Below, piece by piece: positions 37,338 to 47,609 of a stretch of DNA of 64,000 bases. Positions within the stretch are counted from its first letter, which is position 1, and each line of letters starts with the position of its first letter. The DNA lies in NCBI GenBank assembly GCA_016722465.1, contig JADKJC010000013.1, positions 372,001 to 436,000 on the forward strand, in the 5' to 3' direction. The notes beneath the pieces were generated by a model. It saw only the letters and a program-made list of their open reading frames with translations, was not told the origin of the DNA and did no database searches. The stretch comes from Chitinophagaceae bacterium (lineage in GTDB: Bacteria; Bacteroidota; Bacteroidia; Chitinophagales; Chitinophagaceae). Both the position numbers and the translations under genes were made by a program.

Positions 37338-38273
37338 TTATTCCTTTAAGAACAATTCCACCGTTGCGTTCTTTTTATAATTACTGCTTAACCGCACTTC
37401 ATATCTTTTTGATTTGGTGGTAACGATCATGAGTGCAGTGCAGGGAGGAATAGAACCAAGGCTTTCTGCAACCAGCCGCAGGTGCGATATGGGATTGGTA
37501 TTTTTATCCAGGCTCACGTAAAAGGTAATGGGTTTTGCAGTAATCATTTTTTTATTGATCCGCAATACATGTTCTTCATATACAGAAACGGAATCTCCGT
37601 CAATTTCTCCATTATCATATACCTCCACTTTAATGGAATCTTTTTCTGCGGATGCTATTTCCAGCAACGATTGAACATCCGTTTCACGTTGGGTTAGTTG
37701 CACAGGCATTTTAAAAGGAACCGCTTTAATGGCAGGAATATTTTTGGGAATGGCAGCAACAGGGACTGTAGGGGCCGTTTCAATAACCGTTGTTGTTTTC
37801 TTTAATGGATTACCGGTAGCAGGCCTGCTGGTCGAAGCCGTTTTCTTTGCGGTTGTCTTGTTCTTTGTCACAGGCGGAGGTATTGCCGGCACTCTTTTCT
37901 TCAGGTACACTTTGGTAGTGGGTGAGCAGCCCCTGATGTTGGAGTCCCAGATACCATCCAGCAACAGGTCAATACCCTGCTTTTTTAATTTCATCATATA
38001 GGTGCCGAGGCAATTACCGTAAAACCCGAGATCTACCGCAATTGTTTCTGATTCTATAAATACCAGGATCGAATCTTTTTTAAAATACCTGCCCACTGTT
38101 TTGTAGTGTTCGTATTTGTCATCTTCGTAGTATAGATGTGTGATGCCTGTAAAAATGGAGTCTTTGAAATTATATATCTCTACTACAAGTTTTGGTTGCC
38201 CTAAATTAAACTGTGTTGATAAAAACATTCCATCCCAGGTACCGGTGATATTATTTTGAGAAAAAGAAAACAC
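37338..38273 (-). CDS. Hypothetical exported protein with Lys/Thr/Pro-rich linker
   Basis: A 311-residue protein starting at GTG 38273, SFSQNNITGTWDGMFLSTQF. Upstream the frame stays open and encodes KLFTLLLFLLTGVFSFSQ, a good signal peptide, but no ATG, GTG or TTG is found in that extension before the stop; an indel in the upstream T-run may hide the true start. The mature protein has an N-terminal beta domain (about 1-125), a Lys/Thr/Pro/Ala-rich linker (PPPVTKNKTTAKKTASTSRP), and a C-terminal beta domain (IKVEVYDNGEIDGDSVSVYE) that I recall from Bacteroidota proteins. Its function is unknown. Confidence 0.7.
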   Translation of the reverse strand: MFSFSQNNITGTWDGMFLSTQFNLGQPKLVVEIYNFKDSIFTGITHLYYEDDKYEHYKTVGRYFKKDSILVFIESETIAVDLGFYGNCLGTYMMKLKKQGIDLLLDGIWDSNIRGCSPTTKVYLKKRVPAIPPPVTKNKTTAKKTASTSRPATGNPLKKTTTVIETAPTVPVAAIPKNIPAIKAVPFKMPVQLTQRETDVQSLLEIASAEKDSIKVEVYDNGEIDGDSVSVYEEHVLRINKKMITAKPITFYVSLDKNTNPISHLRLVAESLGSIPPCTALMIVTTKSKRYEVRLSSNYKKNATVELFLKE

Positions 38274-38454
38274 CCCGGTTAATAAGAATAAGAGCAGGGT
38301 AAAAAGCTTTTGGGGATCATAGAAAAAAATTATCCGTAAGTGTTTTTCTTCAATAGTAAGATACAGCAGTTTTTTTTAAGTAGGCCCGGAATACAATGCT
38401 TTTCAAAATTTAAATGAACCGGAAGCAGGCCTCAAAGAGTGCTTTCACTTCAGC

Positions 38455-38486
38455 TTTGCAATAACACATGCCATCCCTTACCTTTG
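38455..38486 (+). promoter_or_regulatory. prfC promoter (TTTG, 20 bp, TACCTTTG)
   Basis: TTTG at 38455-38458 and TACCTTTG at 38479-38486, spaced by 20 bp, match both Bacteroidota promoter elements. Transcription would start near 38491, just before a five-codon leader ORF. Confidence 0.75.
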
Positions 38487-38497
38487 CGGCTCAAAAA

Positions 38498-38515
38498 ATG
38501 CACTTATTCGTGTAA
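38498..38515 (+). promoter_or_regulatory. Five-codon leader ORF before prfC
   Basis: ATG at 38498 encodes MHLFV and stops with TAA at 38513-38515. The last base of the stop is the first base of an in-frame prfC ATG at 38515 (TAATG). The position right after the likely transcription start makes translation plausible; whether it couples to prfC is not shown. Confidence 0.4.
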
Positions 38516-38544
38516 TGAGTGCAATTCGTTCAATTAGTGTGTAC

Positions 38545-40131
38545 ATGAAATATACCGAGGAAATAAACAAGCGTAAAACATTTGCTATCATTAGTCACCC
38601 CGATGCCGGTAAAACCACCCTTACAGAAAAGTTTTTGCTTTTCGGCGGCGCTATTCAAACTGCTGGTGCAGTTAAAAGCAATAAAATAAAAAAACATGCC
38701 ACCAGCGATTTTATGGAAATAGAGCGCCAGCGTGGTATCAGTGTTGCCACCAGTGTAATGACCTTTGAATACCAGGGACATTTGATCAACCTGCTGGATA
38801 CTCCCGGTCACAAGGACTTTGCGGAAGATACTTACCGGACCCTTACAGCTGTGGACAGTGTGGTGTTGGTGATTGACAGCGTAAATGGCGTGGAAGCACA
38901 AACACGTAGGTTAATGGAAGTAATTGCCATGCGTAGTACCCCGGTAATTGTATTTATCAACAAAATGGACCGTGATGGAAAGAATCGTTTTGACCTGCTG
39001 GAAGAAATAGAAAAAGAATTAAAGATACAGTTGCACCCCATGACCGTACCGATTAACAGTGGCAAGGAATTTAAGGGTGTATATGACCTTCATGAGAAAA
39101 GCCTGGTGCTTTTTACCGCAGGCACTAAGGCCAACGATGAAGATGTTGTGAAAATTACTGACCTGAATGATGCTGTTTTGGACGCAAAAGTAGGAGAGAA
39201 GGATGCTGCAACGCTGAGAGAAGATGTGGAGCTGATAGATGGTGTATACGGTGAACTGAGCAATGAGGATTACTTAGCTGGTAAGATAGCCCCGGTATTT
39301 TTTGGCAGTGCGGTAAATAATTTTGGAGTGAAAGAAATGCTGGATACATTCATCCGAATTGCGCCAACACCAAGGCCAAGACATACTACGGTGAGGGATA
39401 TAAGCCCGGATGAAGAAAAATTCAGCGGCTTTATTTTTAAGATACATGCCAACCTGGATCCAAAACACCGTGATAGAATCGCCTTTCTTCGTGTGTGCAG
39501 CGGGCGTTTTGAACGCAACAAATATTACGATCATGTAAGACTGAACAAAGAAATGCGTTTCAGTAATCCCTATAGTTTTCTCGCCAGGCAAAAGGATGTA
39601 ATTGAGGAAGCTTACCCCGGTGATGTGGTGGGTTTGTTTGATACAGGTAACTTTAAAATCGGTGATACACTGACAGAAGGAGAGCAATTCTTCTTTACAG
39701 GAATTCCAACTTTTTCACCTGAAATATTTAGAGAGGTACAAAACAAAGATCCTATGAAAACCAAGCAGTTGGAAAAAGGGCTGATACAGCTTACTGACGA
39801 AGGTGTAGCCCAATTGTTTACACAGTTTGGAGGTACTAAAAAGATCATTGGTTGTGTAGGTGAGCTACAGTTTGAAGTAATACAGTACCGCTTGCTGCAG
39901 GAATATGGGGCTTCCGTTCAGATGAACAGCCTGCCATTTTTTAAAGCCTGCTGGATTACCAGCAAGGATGCAAAGAAACTGGAAGATTTTACCCGGTACA
40001 AACAGGCAAATATTGCAGAAGATAAAGATGGGCACCTTGTTTACCTGGCGCAAAGCGAATGGTTTTTGAATACAGAAAGGCAAAACAACCCTGAAATTGA
40101 ATTCCATTTTACGAGTGAAGTGCATAAGTAA
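38545..40131 (+). CDS. prfC: Peptide chain release factor 3
   Basis: The GTPase RF3 recycles RF1/RF2 from the ribosome after peptide release. The G1 motif SHPDAGKTT is near residue 17, the switch region [16 protein letters not shown] follows, then DTPGHKDF (G3) and NKMDRDGKN (G4), and later beta-barrel domains to residue 528, the normal length. The Met at 38545 gives [20 protein letters not shown], like other RF3 N-termini; the in-frame ATG at 38515 is an alternative that overlaps the stop of a five-codon leader ORF. RF3 discriminates from EF-G by the long insertion-free C-terminal part. The gene stands alone with its own promoter. Confidence 0.95.
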   Translation: MKYTEEINKRKTFAIISHPDAGKTTLTEKFLLFGGAIQTAGAVKSNKIKKHATSDFMEIERQRGISVATSVMTFEYQGHLINLLDTPGHKDFAEDTYRTLTAVDSVVLVIDSVNGVEAQTRRLMEVIAMRSTPVIVFINKMDRDGKNRFDLLEEIEKELKIQLHPMTVPINSGKEFKGVYDLHEKSLVLFTAGTKANDEDVVKITDLNDAVLDAKVGEKDAATLREDVELIDGVYGELSNEDYLAGKIAPVFFGSAVNNFGVKEMLDTFIRIAPTPRPRHTTVRDISPDEEKFSGFIFKIHANLDPKHRDRIAFLRVCSGRFERNKYYDHVRLNKEMRFSNPYSFLARQKDVIEEAYPGDVVGLFDTGNFKIGDTLTEGEQFFFTGIPTFSPEIFREVQNKDPMKTKQLEKGLIQLTDEGVAQLFTQFGGTKKIIGCVGELQFEVIQYRLLQEYGASVQMNSLPFFKACWITSKDAKKLEDFTRYKQANIAEDKDGHLVYLAQSEWFLNTERQNNPEIEFHFTSEVHK

Positions 40132-40503
40132 TTGAAAAGGAGCAACTGAAAAAACAATGCTTACACCAGCCCGGGCATTATTTACGCTGTTGTATGGTGC
40201 CCTAAGCGCTATCAATTACCCATTATTAATTATCCATTATTTTACAATTTCCTCGAAAAAAAATGCCATATTTGAATATTTTTAAATAATATTGTGCATA
40301 ATCTTCATCCTGCCCGACAAGCCAGCTCCCCAACAGGTAAGCAGCCAATAAGTATTATGCAATAATGTATGGTACTCCTCCTATTGAAAAATCAATAAGC
40401 AATCATTTTTATATTGGTAATGATGCTGTACAAACAGCTCTCAATAATGTATAGCCGATGATTGAACACAAGAAAAATAGTAGTACCCTGTAAGCAAATA
40501 AAT
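40132..40503. other. AT-rich intergenic stretch
   Basis: These 372 bases upstream of the large surface protein contain no gene. Around 40210-40245 there is a run of near-identical words (ATTACCCATTATTA, ATTATCCATTATT) of the short-word repeat type seen in other gaps of this window. I see no clear terminator for prfC. Confidence 0.4.
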
Positions 40504-43500
40504 ATGCGGAAAATTCACAAAGTTTTTCTAACGGTGTTACTGTTTGCAGTTAACCTGCAAACAATATCAGCATCAGGTGATAAGCGGGTGCTATCCGGAA
40601 AGAAAGAACATACCTCACCACTTGCATGTCCTTCGTCCGGTACTTATACCATTGGCCCAGGAGGTGATTATGCATCCATTACTTTAGCACTTGCAGATCT
40701 TTATACCTGTATAGGCATCACGGGGCCATTTATTTTTGAGTTGAAGAGCAACTATCTTTCTTCAGTAGAGGCTTTTCCGATTACCATCAATGCAGTGAGT
40801 GGGAGTAGTGCTGTTAATAGCATCACTTTCAGGCCTGAGTTGGGAGCAACCGGGCTAAGCATTACTACCAATAATGCAACAGGCACTATTTTATTCGACG
40901 GAGGGCAAAACTTCATTTTCGATGGAAGGCCAGGTGGTGTTGGTACTACTAAAGAACTGACCATACAAAACACGGGTGTAGGTAATTCTTATGCCATCCG
41001 TTTCGTGAATGATGCCAGCGATAACAGTATTTCCTTTTGCAACATCAAAAGTGCCAATAACAATGCTGCCGGGGCTACCATCATCATAGCAGGTACTAAT
41101 GGGCCAGGAGGTAATGACAATATCACGATTGATAACAATGACATATCCGAGGCTTCAACCGGTACACCAGCCAACGCCATCATATCTTCCGGCAGCACCA
41201 CCACTGCTGCCACCTACAACAGTGGTATTGTAATTTCCAATAACAACATTTTTAATTTTTTCAGCAGCACTATTAGCATGGCGGGTATTAACGTGGTGCA
41301 GGGCAGCAGCGGCTGGACGATCAGTGGCAACAGTTTTTATAAAACCATTGTTGCTACAGCCATTGCAGGCATTTACTCTGCTATTAGCGCATACAATTCT
41401 CAGATGAGTGATTTTACCATTACCGGGAACTATGCTGGTGGAGTATTACCACAGGCGCTGGGAACACCGCTGGTACTCACTGGTTCGGGGATTATCCAGT
41501 TGTTCAGGTTTAGTTTAAGTACGGCTGTTGTAAACAATATTCAGGGCAATACCTTAAGGCAGGTGAATTTCATATCCAACGCATCCTCTTTGTTCCACTC
41601 CATCATCAATCTTGCAGATGGTGCTTATAATGTAGGTACCGTTACGGGCAATACAATCGGCAGTTCTTCATTCACAGGCAATGTTGCTATCAGCCTTAGT
41701 GGTAATACTGCCAATAATTTCGCCATCATCAATTGCGGTGCCGGCTCCTCCGGAATGGCTGGGGTTAATATCAGCAATAACCTGCTTGGCAATCTTGACG
41801 TGGCTGGAACATCCAACACTGCCAATGCCCAAATGATCAATTTCGCAGGCAGCACCGGCACTTACACCATTAATAATAATGTGCTTGGTAGTACAACCTA
41901 TATACCCAGCGTTAATAATTACCTGAACACTATTTTAACAGCCATCAATGGCAATCTTTCTGCAAATACGCATACCATTACCAACAATTCCCTGCTTAAC
42001 CTTTACCAGCCAAATGCCGGTACTAATACGCTGATATATGGCATCAGGGTGCAGGGCAATGCAGTTTATAATATTGCAAATAACATCATTAATGGGTTAA
42101 ACTCTTCTTCAACAAAACTGGCGGGATATTCAATAGTAGGTATCAGCAACACCGCAATTGCGCCAAACCAGGTGATATCCGGAAATAAGCTATTCAACTT
42201 TATTACAACAAGCAATGTGGCTACCAGGGTAGCAGGAATTTATTATGCCGGAGCTGCATCAGGAACAAACATTGTGGAAAGAAATTTCGTTCACACTTTT
42301 ACCAGCAACAGCACCATCACAAGTGCATTGATCGTAGGTATTCATGCAGGCGGAGGATCAGCTAACTATCTCAATAATATGATTCGCTTTGGCATTAACA
42401 GTGCCGGGGGGAATGTGATTACGGCTTTTGATTTTGAAGGTATTCTTGAAGAAGCTGGAACCAATGACTTTTATTTTAACAGCGTTTATATCGGGGGTAC
42501 TGGTGTTGGTGCCGGCAATGCATCTTATGCTTTTAACAGCGCCATCAATACCGCAACTACAAGAAATTATAAGAATAATATTTTCTGGAACGACCGTTCG
42601 AACCTGTCGTTGACAAGCCCATCTCATTATGCAATAAAGGTTGCCGTAGCCTCCGGAATTTCATCTGATTACAATGTTCTTTATGCAAGCGGATTGGGCA
42701 GGGTATTGGCCAATTTAGCCGGATCTGATATGGCAACACTGGCATTGTGGAGAACCAATACAGGGGGGGATGCAAATTCTTATAGCGTAAATCCCCAGTT
42801 TATCAACCCAACGGGCAACAGCACTACCGTTGATCTGCACATCAAACCAAACCCCACACCATCCGTTGTGGAAGGGAATGGTTTAGTGATCGCTTCTGTA
42901 ACGGATGATTACGATGCACAATCAAGACCAATCTTATCACCTGCCGATATTGGTGCAGATGCAGGAAACTTTACAGCTGTTGCAAAGGCTGATATGGGGC
43001 CAATCAATTTACTAAATCCAACTTATTTTTCCTGCCTGAATGCTGTGACATCCGTTAAAGTTGTAATCAAAAATTTCAACAGTACAGCTATTAATTTTGC
43101 AGCCTCACCTGTAACAGTAGCCGTTGCTGTAACGGGTGCGATTGTAACCAGCATGAACACCACCATTAATACCGGAACACTGGCTGCTGGTGACACATTG
43201 ATCGTTACACTACCTGCAACAATCAATATGAGTGCAGCCGGCACTTATAATTTTTCGATTACCACATCAGTAGGTGGCTCCTTGCTGGATGTTGATGTAA
43301 CCAACAATGCCTACACGGTTTCAATTACTCCTGGTCTTTACAATATCGGTACCTTATCCTCATCAGTGGTCAATTTTTGCAATTCAGGAATTCCTGTCTT
43401 AACACTTACCGGTACTTTTGGTACTGTTCAGTGGCAGGAATCAGCCAGCAGTGGCGGCCCCTGGACCAATGTAGGCTTTAACAGCCTTACTTATTCGCCT

Positions 43501-46203
43501 GCTATTGTTTCGGCCACCACTTACTACCAGGCCATTGTCAGCTGTGGTGCCAGTAATGGTGCAAGCAATGAGGTAACGGTACTGGTCATTCCTGCATCTA
43601 TTTCAAATACTGCAGCACTGGCTGATGGTGTGGCTGCTTTAACCGTATGCGAAGGCAGCAGCATCACACTAACACAAACGGGCGGCTCTATTGTGCCAGG
43701 TGCCCAATGGCAATGGTATGAAGGAACTGCGGTTAATAATTTCATTACTCCTGCGGGTAGCAGCACTACAGCAGCAGATGCTGCAACAGTGATTGTGCCT
43801 GCTGCAAATACTACTTATTACCTGAGGGCATCTGGCGGCACAAGCCCTTGTGACGGCAATGTTCCTGCTGCAGCTACCGGTAATCCATCGGCAACGGTAG
43901 TAGTAAAATCAACCGGCACCTGGCTTGGAGTGAATACTGACTGGAATGACGCTTCTAACTGGTGCAGTGGGGTACCTACAGTTTCATCGGATGCAATTAT
44001 TCCAACCGGGCTTATCAACTATCCGGTGATCAATGCAATCAATAGTGTTCGGAATATTACCATTCAATCAGGGGCTTCTGTTACACTGGCAGCGGCTGGT
44101 GAATTAACCATCAAAGGAAACTATGACAATACCAGCGGCATTATTTCTAATGGTGGTAAGATCATTCTGAACGGAACAGCTACGCAAAATCTCCCGGGCA
44201 GTACAGCAACAATAACTGCCATGAAAAATGTTGAAGTAGACAATGCTGCAGGTGTGAGTATTGATAAAGCATTTACAATAACCGGCACGCTTCAACCAAC
44301 CAACGGGGCTATTACATTAAACAACAATAGCATCACCCTTTATTCAGATGCAGTTGCAACAGCGAATGTAGGTTCACTAGGGAGCGGAGCGGCTTTTACC
44401 TATAATGGTACCGGCAGGTTTGTAGTGCAGCGTTTTATACCTGCTAAAAGGGCCTGGCGTTTATTGACCGCACCCGTAACAGCGGCGAGCAGTCCCAGCA
44501 TTAACACTTCATGGCAGGAAGGCGCTACCAAATGGCCAATGGGCCCGGCAACAGCATTTAGCAACCCTGCAGATGGCTTTGGCGCTCACATCAGCGGCGG
44601 TACCAATGCTAACGGTTACGATCAGAATGTGAACGGCAATCCATCCATTAAAATTTTCAATGCTGGATTATGGCAGGGCTTATCTGTAGCCACTTCTTTA
44701 TATACCAAAAAGGTAACTGACGAACCCGGCTACATGCTTTTTGTAAGAGGCAGCAGGGCGGTTGACCTCACTTTTGGCACGGCTACTGTACCCAACAATA
44801 CAACCCTGCGTATCAGTGGTCAGCTAAACGTTGCCAATACTACACCGTTGGGTATTACCAGCACCGGGCTTACCTGTGTTGGCAACCCGTTTGCATCTGC
44901 TATCAACTTCAATGCATTTGCCACCGAGAATGGATTAACACAGGCGGAGAATAAATTTTATTTATGGGATCCAACATTAACCGGAAGCAATGGAGTGGGA
45001 GCTTGGGTTACATTGGCTTACAATGGCACTACTTACGACAGAACCGTTAGTGCCCCTGACGATTATACCTTGTCAGGCGGATCACAGGGAATTGATGATA
45101 TCGGTACCATCCAGTCTGGTGCAGCATTTATGATGGACTTTGGCGGCAGCACCAGAACACTCAATTTTAATGAAACCATCAAACGAAACAGCAGCACCAG
45201 CCTGGTGTTCAGACCCATTCACAAACAAATGCGAACCAACCTCTACTGGGTAAACAGTTCATCCAACGCCTTGTTGGATGGAGTACTTACAACTTTTGAT
45301 GCAGGCTACAGCAACGCTGCAGATCCACTCGATGTGAACAAGCTTCCTAATTTTTCCGAAAACTTCGGACTTAGCAGGGAGGGGAAAATATTTGCCATTG
45401 AAAGAAGAAAACCAATCACCGTACCTGATACCATCTTCTTTAACATGGCACAGGTAAAGCAACGCAATTATCAATTTGAATTTGTACCGGATAGTATGGC
45501 CTACAATAACCTGGCCTGCTACCTGGAAGATAATTTTTTAAACAGCAGCACTCCGGTTAACCTGCTGGAAAGATCATTTCTTCCGTTTAGTGTAACCAAT
45601 AATGCCAGTGCAGCAAAAGACCGCTTCCGGCTTGTATTTAAACAGTGGCTGCAATTCAACTACTGCACTGCAACTGTATTGAATACTGACATTACGGTAA
45701 GCTGGAAAGTGATGCAGGAACAGGATGTGAATCAGTACCAGATTGAACGTTCTTCTGATGGCGAACATTTTACTGCTGTAGGTAGCAGGTTGGTAAATAA
45801 CAGCAGCAATGGAGAAATGGCTTATGATTTTACAGACATGAATCCTTATGCAGGAGATTATTATTACCGCATTAAAGCAGTAAGTAACCATGGTGTAACA
45901 ACCTACAGCAATACAGCTACAGTAAGAATACTCAGAAACAGTCCTTCCATGTATGTATTCCCAAATCCTGTTGTCAACAACCAGGTCAACCTGCAGATCA
46001 GCAGCAGTTTACCAGGCGGTTATTATACAGCAAGGCTGCTGAATGCCGAGGGCAAAACCATTGCCAGTAAAAAGATCAATCATACAGGAGGCAGTGCTTT
46101 CTATACAATATTGCCCGACCATTCATTAATTGCAGGAACTTATCAACTGGAAGTATCACTGCCCAATAAAAGCAGGCAGGTGATCGGTGTAATGGTGAAG
46201 TAA
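40504..46203 (+). CDS. Very large surface protein with beta-helix region and type A T9SS tail
   Basis: An exported protein of about 1,899 residues. The start at 40504 begins the signal peptide (MRKIHKVFLTVLLFAVNLQT, cleavage near ISASG); the frame is open 14 codons further up. After SSGTYTIGPGGDYASITLAL comes a long Asn/Ile/Ser/Thr-rich parallel beta-helix-like region (about 60-830, many NNxIxG turns). Next are a CARDB-like segment (VKVVIKNFNSTAINFAASPV), Ig-like modules (SGIPVLTLTGTFGTVQWQES; VCEGSSITLTQTGG), a WLGVNTDWNDASNWCSGVPT module and a beta-sandwich region. The last 80 residues (MYVFPNPVVNNQVNLQISSS to GVMVK) are a type A sorting tail for the type IX secretion system. It is predicted as a cell-surface adhesin-like or polymer-binding protein. 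Confidence 0.9.
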   Translation: MRKIHKVFLTVLLFAVNLQTISASGDKRVLSGKKEHTSPLACPSSGTYTIGPGGDYASITLALADLYTCIGITGPFIFELKSNYLSSVEAFPITINAVSGSSAVNSITFRPELGATGLSITTNNATGTILFDGGQNFIFDGRPGGVGTTKELTIQNTGVGNSYAIRFVNDASDNSISFCNIKSANNNAAGATIIIAGTNGPGGNDNITIDNNDISEASTGTPANAIISSGSTTTAATYNSGIVISNNNIFNFFSSTISMAGINVVQGSSGWTISGNSFYKTIVATAIAGIYSAISAYNSQMSDFTITGNYAGGVLPQALGTPLVLTGSGIIQLFRFSLSTAVVNNIQGNTLRQVNFISNASSLFHSIINLADGAYNVGTVTGNTIGSSSFTGNVAISLSGNTANNFAIINCGAGSSGMAGVNISNNLLGNLDVAGTSNTANAQMINFAGSTGTYTINNNVLGSTTYIPSVNNYLNTILTAINGNLSANTHTITNNSLLNLYQPNAGTNTLIYGIRVQGNAVYNIANNIINGLNSSSTKLAGYSIVGISNTAIAPNQVISGNKLFNFITTSNVATRVAGIYYAGAASGTNIVERNFVHTFTSNSTITSALIVGIHAGGGSANYLNNMIRFGINSAGGNVITAFDFEGILEEAGTNDFYFNSVYIGGTGVGAGNASYAFNSAINTATTRNYKNNIFWNDRSNLSLTSPSHYAIKVAVASGISSDYNVLYASGLGRVLANLAGSDMATLALWRTNTGGDANSYSVNPQFINPTGNSTTVDLHIKPNPTPSVVEGNGLVIASVTDDYDAQSRPILSPADIGADAGNFTAVAKADMGPINLLNPTYFSCLNAVTSVKVVIKNFNSTAINFAASPVTVAVAVTGAIVTSMNTTINTGTLAAGDTLIVTLPATINMSAAGTYNFSITTSVGGSLLDVDVTNNAYTVSITPGLYNIGTLSSSVVNFCNSGIPVLTLTGTFGTVQWQESASSGGPWTNVGFNSLTYSPAIVSATTYYQAIVSCGASNGASNEVTVLVIPASISNTAALADGVAALTVCEGSSITLTQTGGSIVPGAQWQWYEGTAVNNFITPAGSSTTAADAATVIVPAANTTYYLRASGGTSPCDGNVPAAATGNPSATVVVKSTGTWLGVNTDWNDASNWCSGVPTVSSDAIIPTGLINYPVINAINSVRNITIQSGASVTLAAAGELTIKGNYDNTSGIISNGGKIILNGTATQNLPGSTATITAMKNVEVDNAAGVSIDKAFTITGTLQPTNGAITLNNNSITLYSDAVATANVGSLGSGAAFTYNGTGRFVVQRFIPAKRAWRLLTAPVTAASSPSINTSWQEGATKWPMGPATAFSNPADGFGAHISGGTNANGYDQNVNGNPSIKIFNAGLWQGLSVATSLYTKKVTDEPGYMLFVRGSRAVDLTFGTATVPNNTTLRISGQLNVANTTPLGITSTGLTCVGNPFASAINFNAFATENGLTQAENKFYLWDPTLTGSNGVGAWVTLAYNGTTYDRTVSAPDDYTLSGGSQGIDDIGTIQSGAAFMMDFGGSTRTLNFNETIKRNSSTSLVFRPIHKQMRTNLYWVNSSSNALLDGVLTTFDAGYSNAADPLDVNKLPNFSENFGLSREGKIFAIERRKPITVPDTIFFNMAQVKQRNYQFEFVPDSMAYNNLACYLEDNFLNSSTPVNLLERSFLPFSVTNNASAAKDRFRLVFKQWLQFNYCTATVLNTDITVSWKVMQEQDVNQYQIERSSDGEHFTAVGSRLVNNSSNGEMAYDFTDMNPYAGDYYYRIKAVSNHGVTTYSNTATVRILRNSPSMYVFPNPVVNNQVNLQISSSLPGGYYTARLLNAEGKTIASKKINHTGGSAFYTILPDHSLIAGTYQLEVSLPNKSRQVIGVMVK

Positions 46204-46204
46204 C

Positions 46205-47539
46205 TTATACGCCGGTATAATTAAACGGCGTAATGGCTTTCAATTCCTTTTTAACAGCCACACTGACTTTTAAGCTGCTGATAAAAGTATGAATGGTTTT
46301 TTTATCAATGGTAGATTTCCCCCTTGTCAATTCTTTCAACGCCTCATAAGGTTTGGGATAATTTTCCCTTCTTAAAACAGTTTGAATGGCTTCTGCTACC
46401 ACGGCCCAGTTATTATCCAGGTCTTCATTGATTTTATTTTGATTGAGCACCAGTTTTTCAATGCCTTTTTCAATGGACTTAATGGCCAGGATCGTATGCG
46501 CTACGGGTACACCGATATTTCTTAACACGGTAGAATCAGTAAGATCTCTTTGCAATCTTGATACCGGGAGTTTTGCAGAAAAATGCTCCAGCAACGCATT
46601 GGCGATACCAAGATTGCCTTCTGCATTCTCAAAATCGATGGGGTTTACCTTATGTGGCATGGCACTGCTTCCGATCTCACCCTTCTTTGTTTTTTGTTTG
46701 AAATAATCCATACTGATATAGGCCCATATATCACGACTGAAATCAATGAATATGGTATTGATACGTTTCACTGCATCAAAATGAGCAGCCAGTGTATCGT
46801 AGTGTTCAATCTGTGTGGTGTACTGCTGGCGCTGCAGCCCAAGTTTTGTTTCTACAAATTCGTTGGCAAATTTTACCCAGTTGTATTTGGGGTAGGCCAC
46901 GTGGTGAGCATTGAGGTTACCGGTAGCGCCGCCAAACTTTGCAGTAAACGGGATATAGCTGAACAGCTGTATCTGGTTTTCCAGTCTTTCCACAAATACC
47001 AGCATCTCTTTTCCCAGTTTGGTAGGAGAGGCCGGCTGACCATGCGTCCTGGCCAATATGGATACATCTTTATATCCTGCAGCCATTTTACTGATGGATG
47101 ATTGCAGGTTGATTACCGCAGGCAGGTATTCATGTTCCACCCCATGCTTCCAGCTGAGTGGAATAGCCGTATTATTAATATCCTGTGAAGTAAGTCCGAA
47201 ATGTATCCATTCTGTTAAATAGGCCGCATTACATTTGTGAAGTTCCGCTTTTAAAAAATACTCCACTGCTTTTACATCGTGGTTGGTGATCTTTTCGGTT
47301 TCTTTGATCTGCTCCGCATCTGCAATGGAAAACTCCGCAACAGTTTTTTGCAGATGGTTCTTTACAGCAACCGGCAGTTTAAAGAACTTCTTCTGTGCCA
47401 GGAATAAAAAATATTCGACTTCCACCAGCACCCGGTACCTGATGAGTGCATATTCACTAAAGTATTCATCCAGGTGATGCAGTTGTTTCCGGTATCGTCC
47501 GTCAACCGGGCCAATGGCAGTGAGTGCTGAAATTTCCAT
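46205..47539 (-). CDS. purB: Adenylosuccinate lyase
   Basis: Purine biosynthesis enzyme of 444 residues that cleaves adenylosuccinate and SAICAR, releasing fumarate. Motifs of the fumarase/aspartase superfamily are clear: HFGLTSQDINNTA, RTHGQPASPTKLGKEM, and the signature loop GSSAMPHKVNPIDFENAEGN with the catalytic Ser. The start MEISALTAIGPVDGRY at 47539 matches the family N-terminus and overrides a longer open frame to 47638 that would overlap mqnA. It is divergent from mqnA with 70 bp between the start codons and its own -7 element. Confidence 0.96.
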   Translation of the reverse strand: MEISALTAIGPVDGRYRKQLHHLDEYFSEYALIRYRVLVEVEYFLFLAQKKFFKLPVAVKNHLQKTVAEFSIADAEQIKETEKITNHDVKAVEYFLKAELHKCNAAYLTEWIHFGLTSQDINNTAIPLSWKHGVEHEYLPAVINLQSSISKMAAGYKDVSILARTHGQPASPTKLGKEMLVFVERLENQIQLFSYIPFTAKFGGATGNLNAHHVAYPKYNWVKFANEFVETKLGLQRQQYTTQIEHYDTLAAHFDAVKRINTIFIDFSRDIWAYISMDYFKQKTKKGEIGSSAMPHKVNPIDFENAEGNLGIANALLEHFSAKLPVSRLQRDLTDSTVLRNIGVPVAHTILAIKSIEKGIEKLVLNQNKINEDLDNNWAVVAEAIQTVLRRENYPKPYEALKELTRGKSTIDKKTIHTFISSLKVSVAVKKELKAITPFNYTGV

Positions 47540-47556
47540 AATAATTGTTAGAGGCG

Positions 47557-47564
47557 CAAAGATA
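47557..47564 (-). promoter_or_regulatory. purB -7 promoter element
   Basis: CAAAGATA is TATCTTTG on the minus strand, an exact TAnnTTTG match. It would start transcription about 13 nt before the purB ATG at 47539. A mirror-image element for mqnA lies 32 bp away. Confidence 0.65.
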
Positions 47565-47596
47565 ACGGCTGCTGCTGAAATAGTAAGCGGCGCCCG

Positions 47597-47604
47597 TATC
47601 TTTG
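47597..47604 (+). promoter_or_regulatory. mqnA -7 promoter element, leaderless position
   Basis: TATCTTTG matches TAnnTTTG exactly and ends five bases before the ATG at 47610, so the expected transcription start falls on the start codon. No clear -33 TTTG is present. Confidence 0.6.
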
Positions 47605-47609
47605 CAGGG

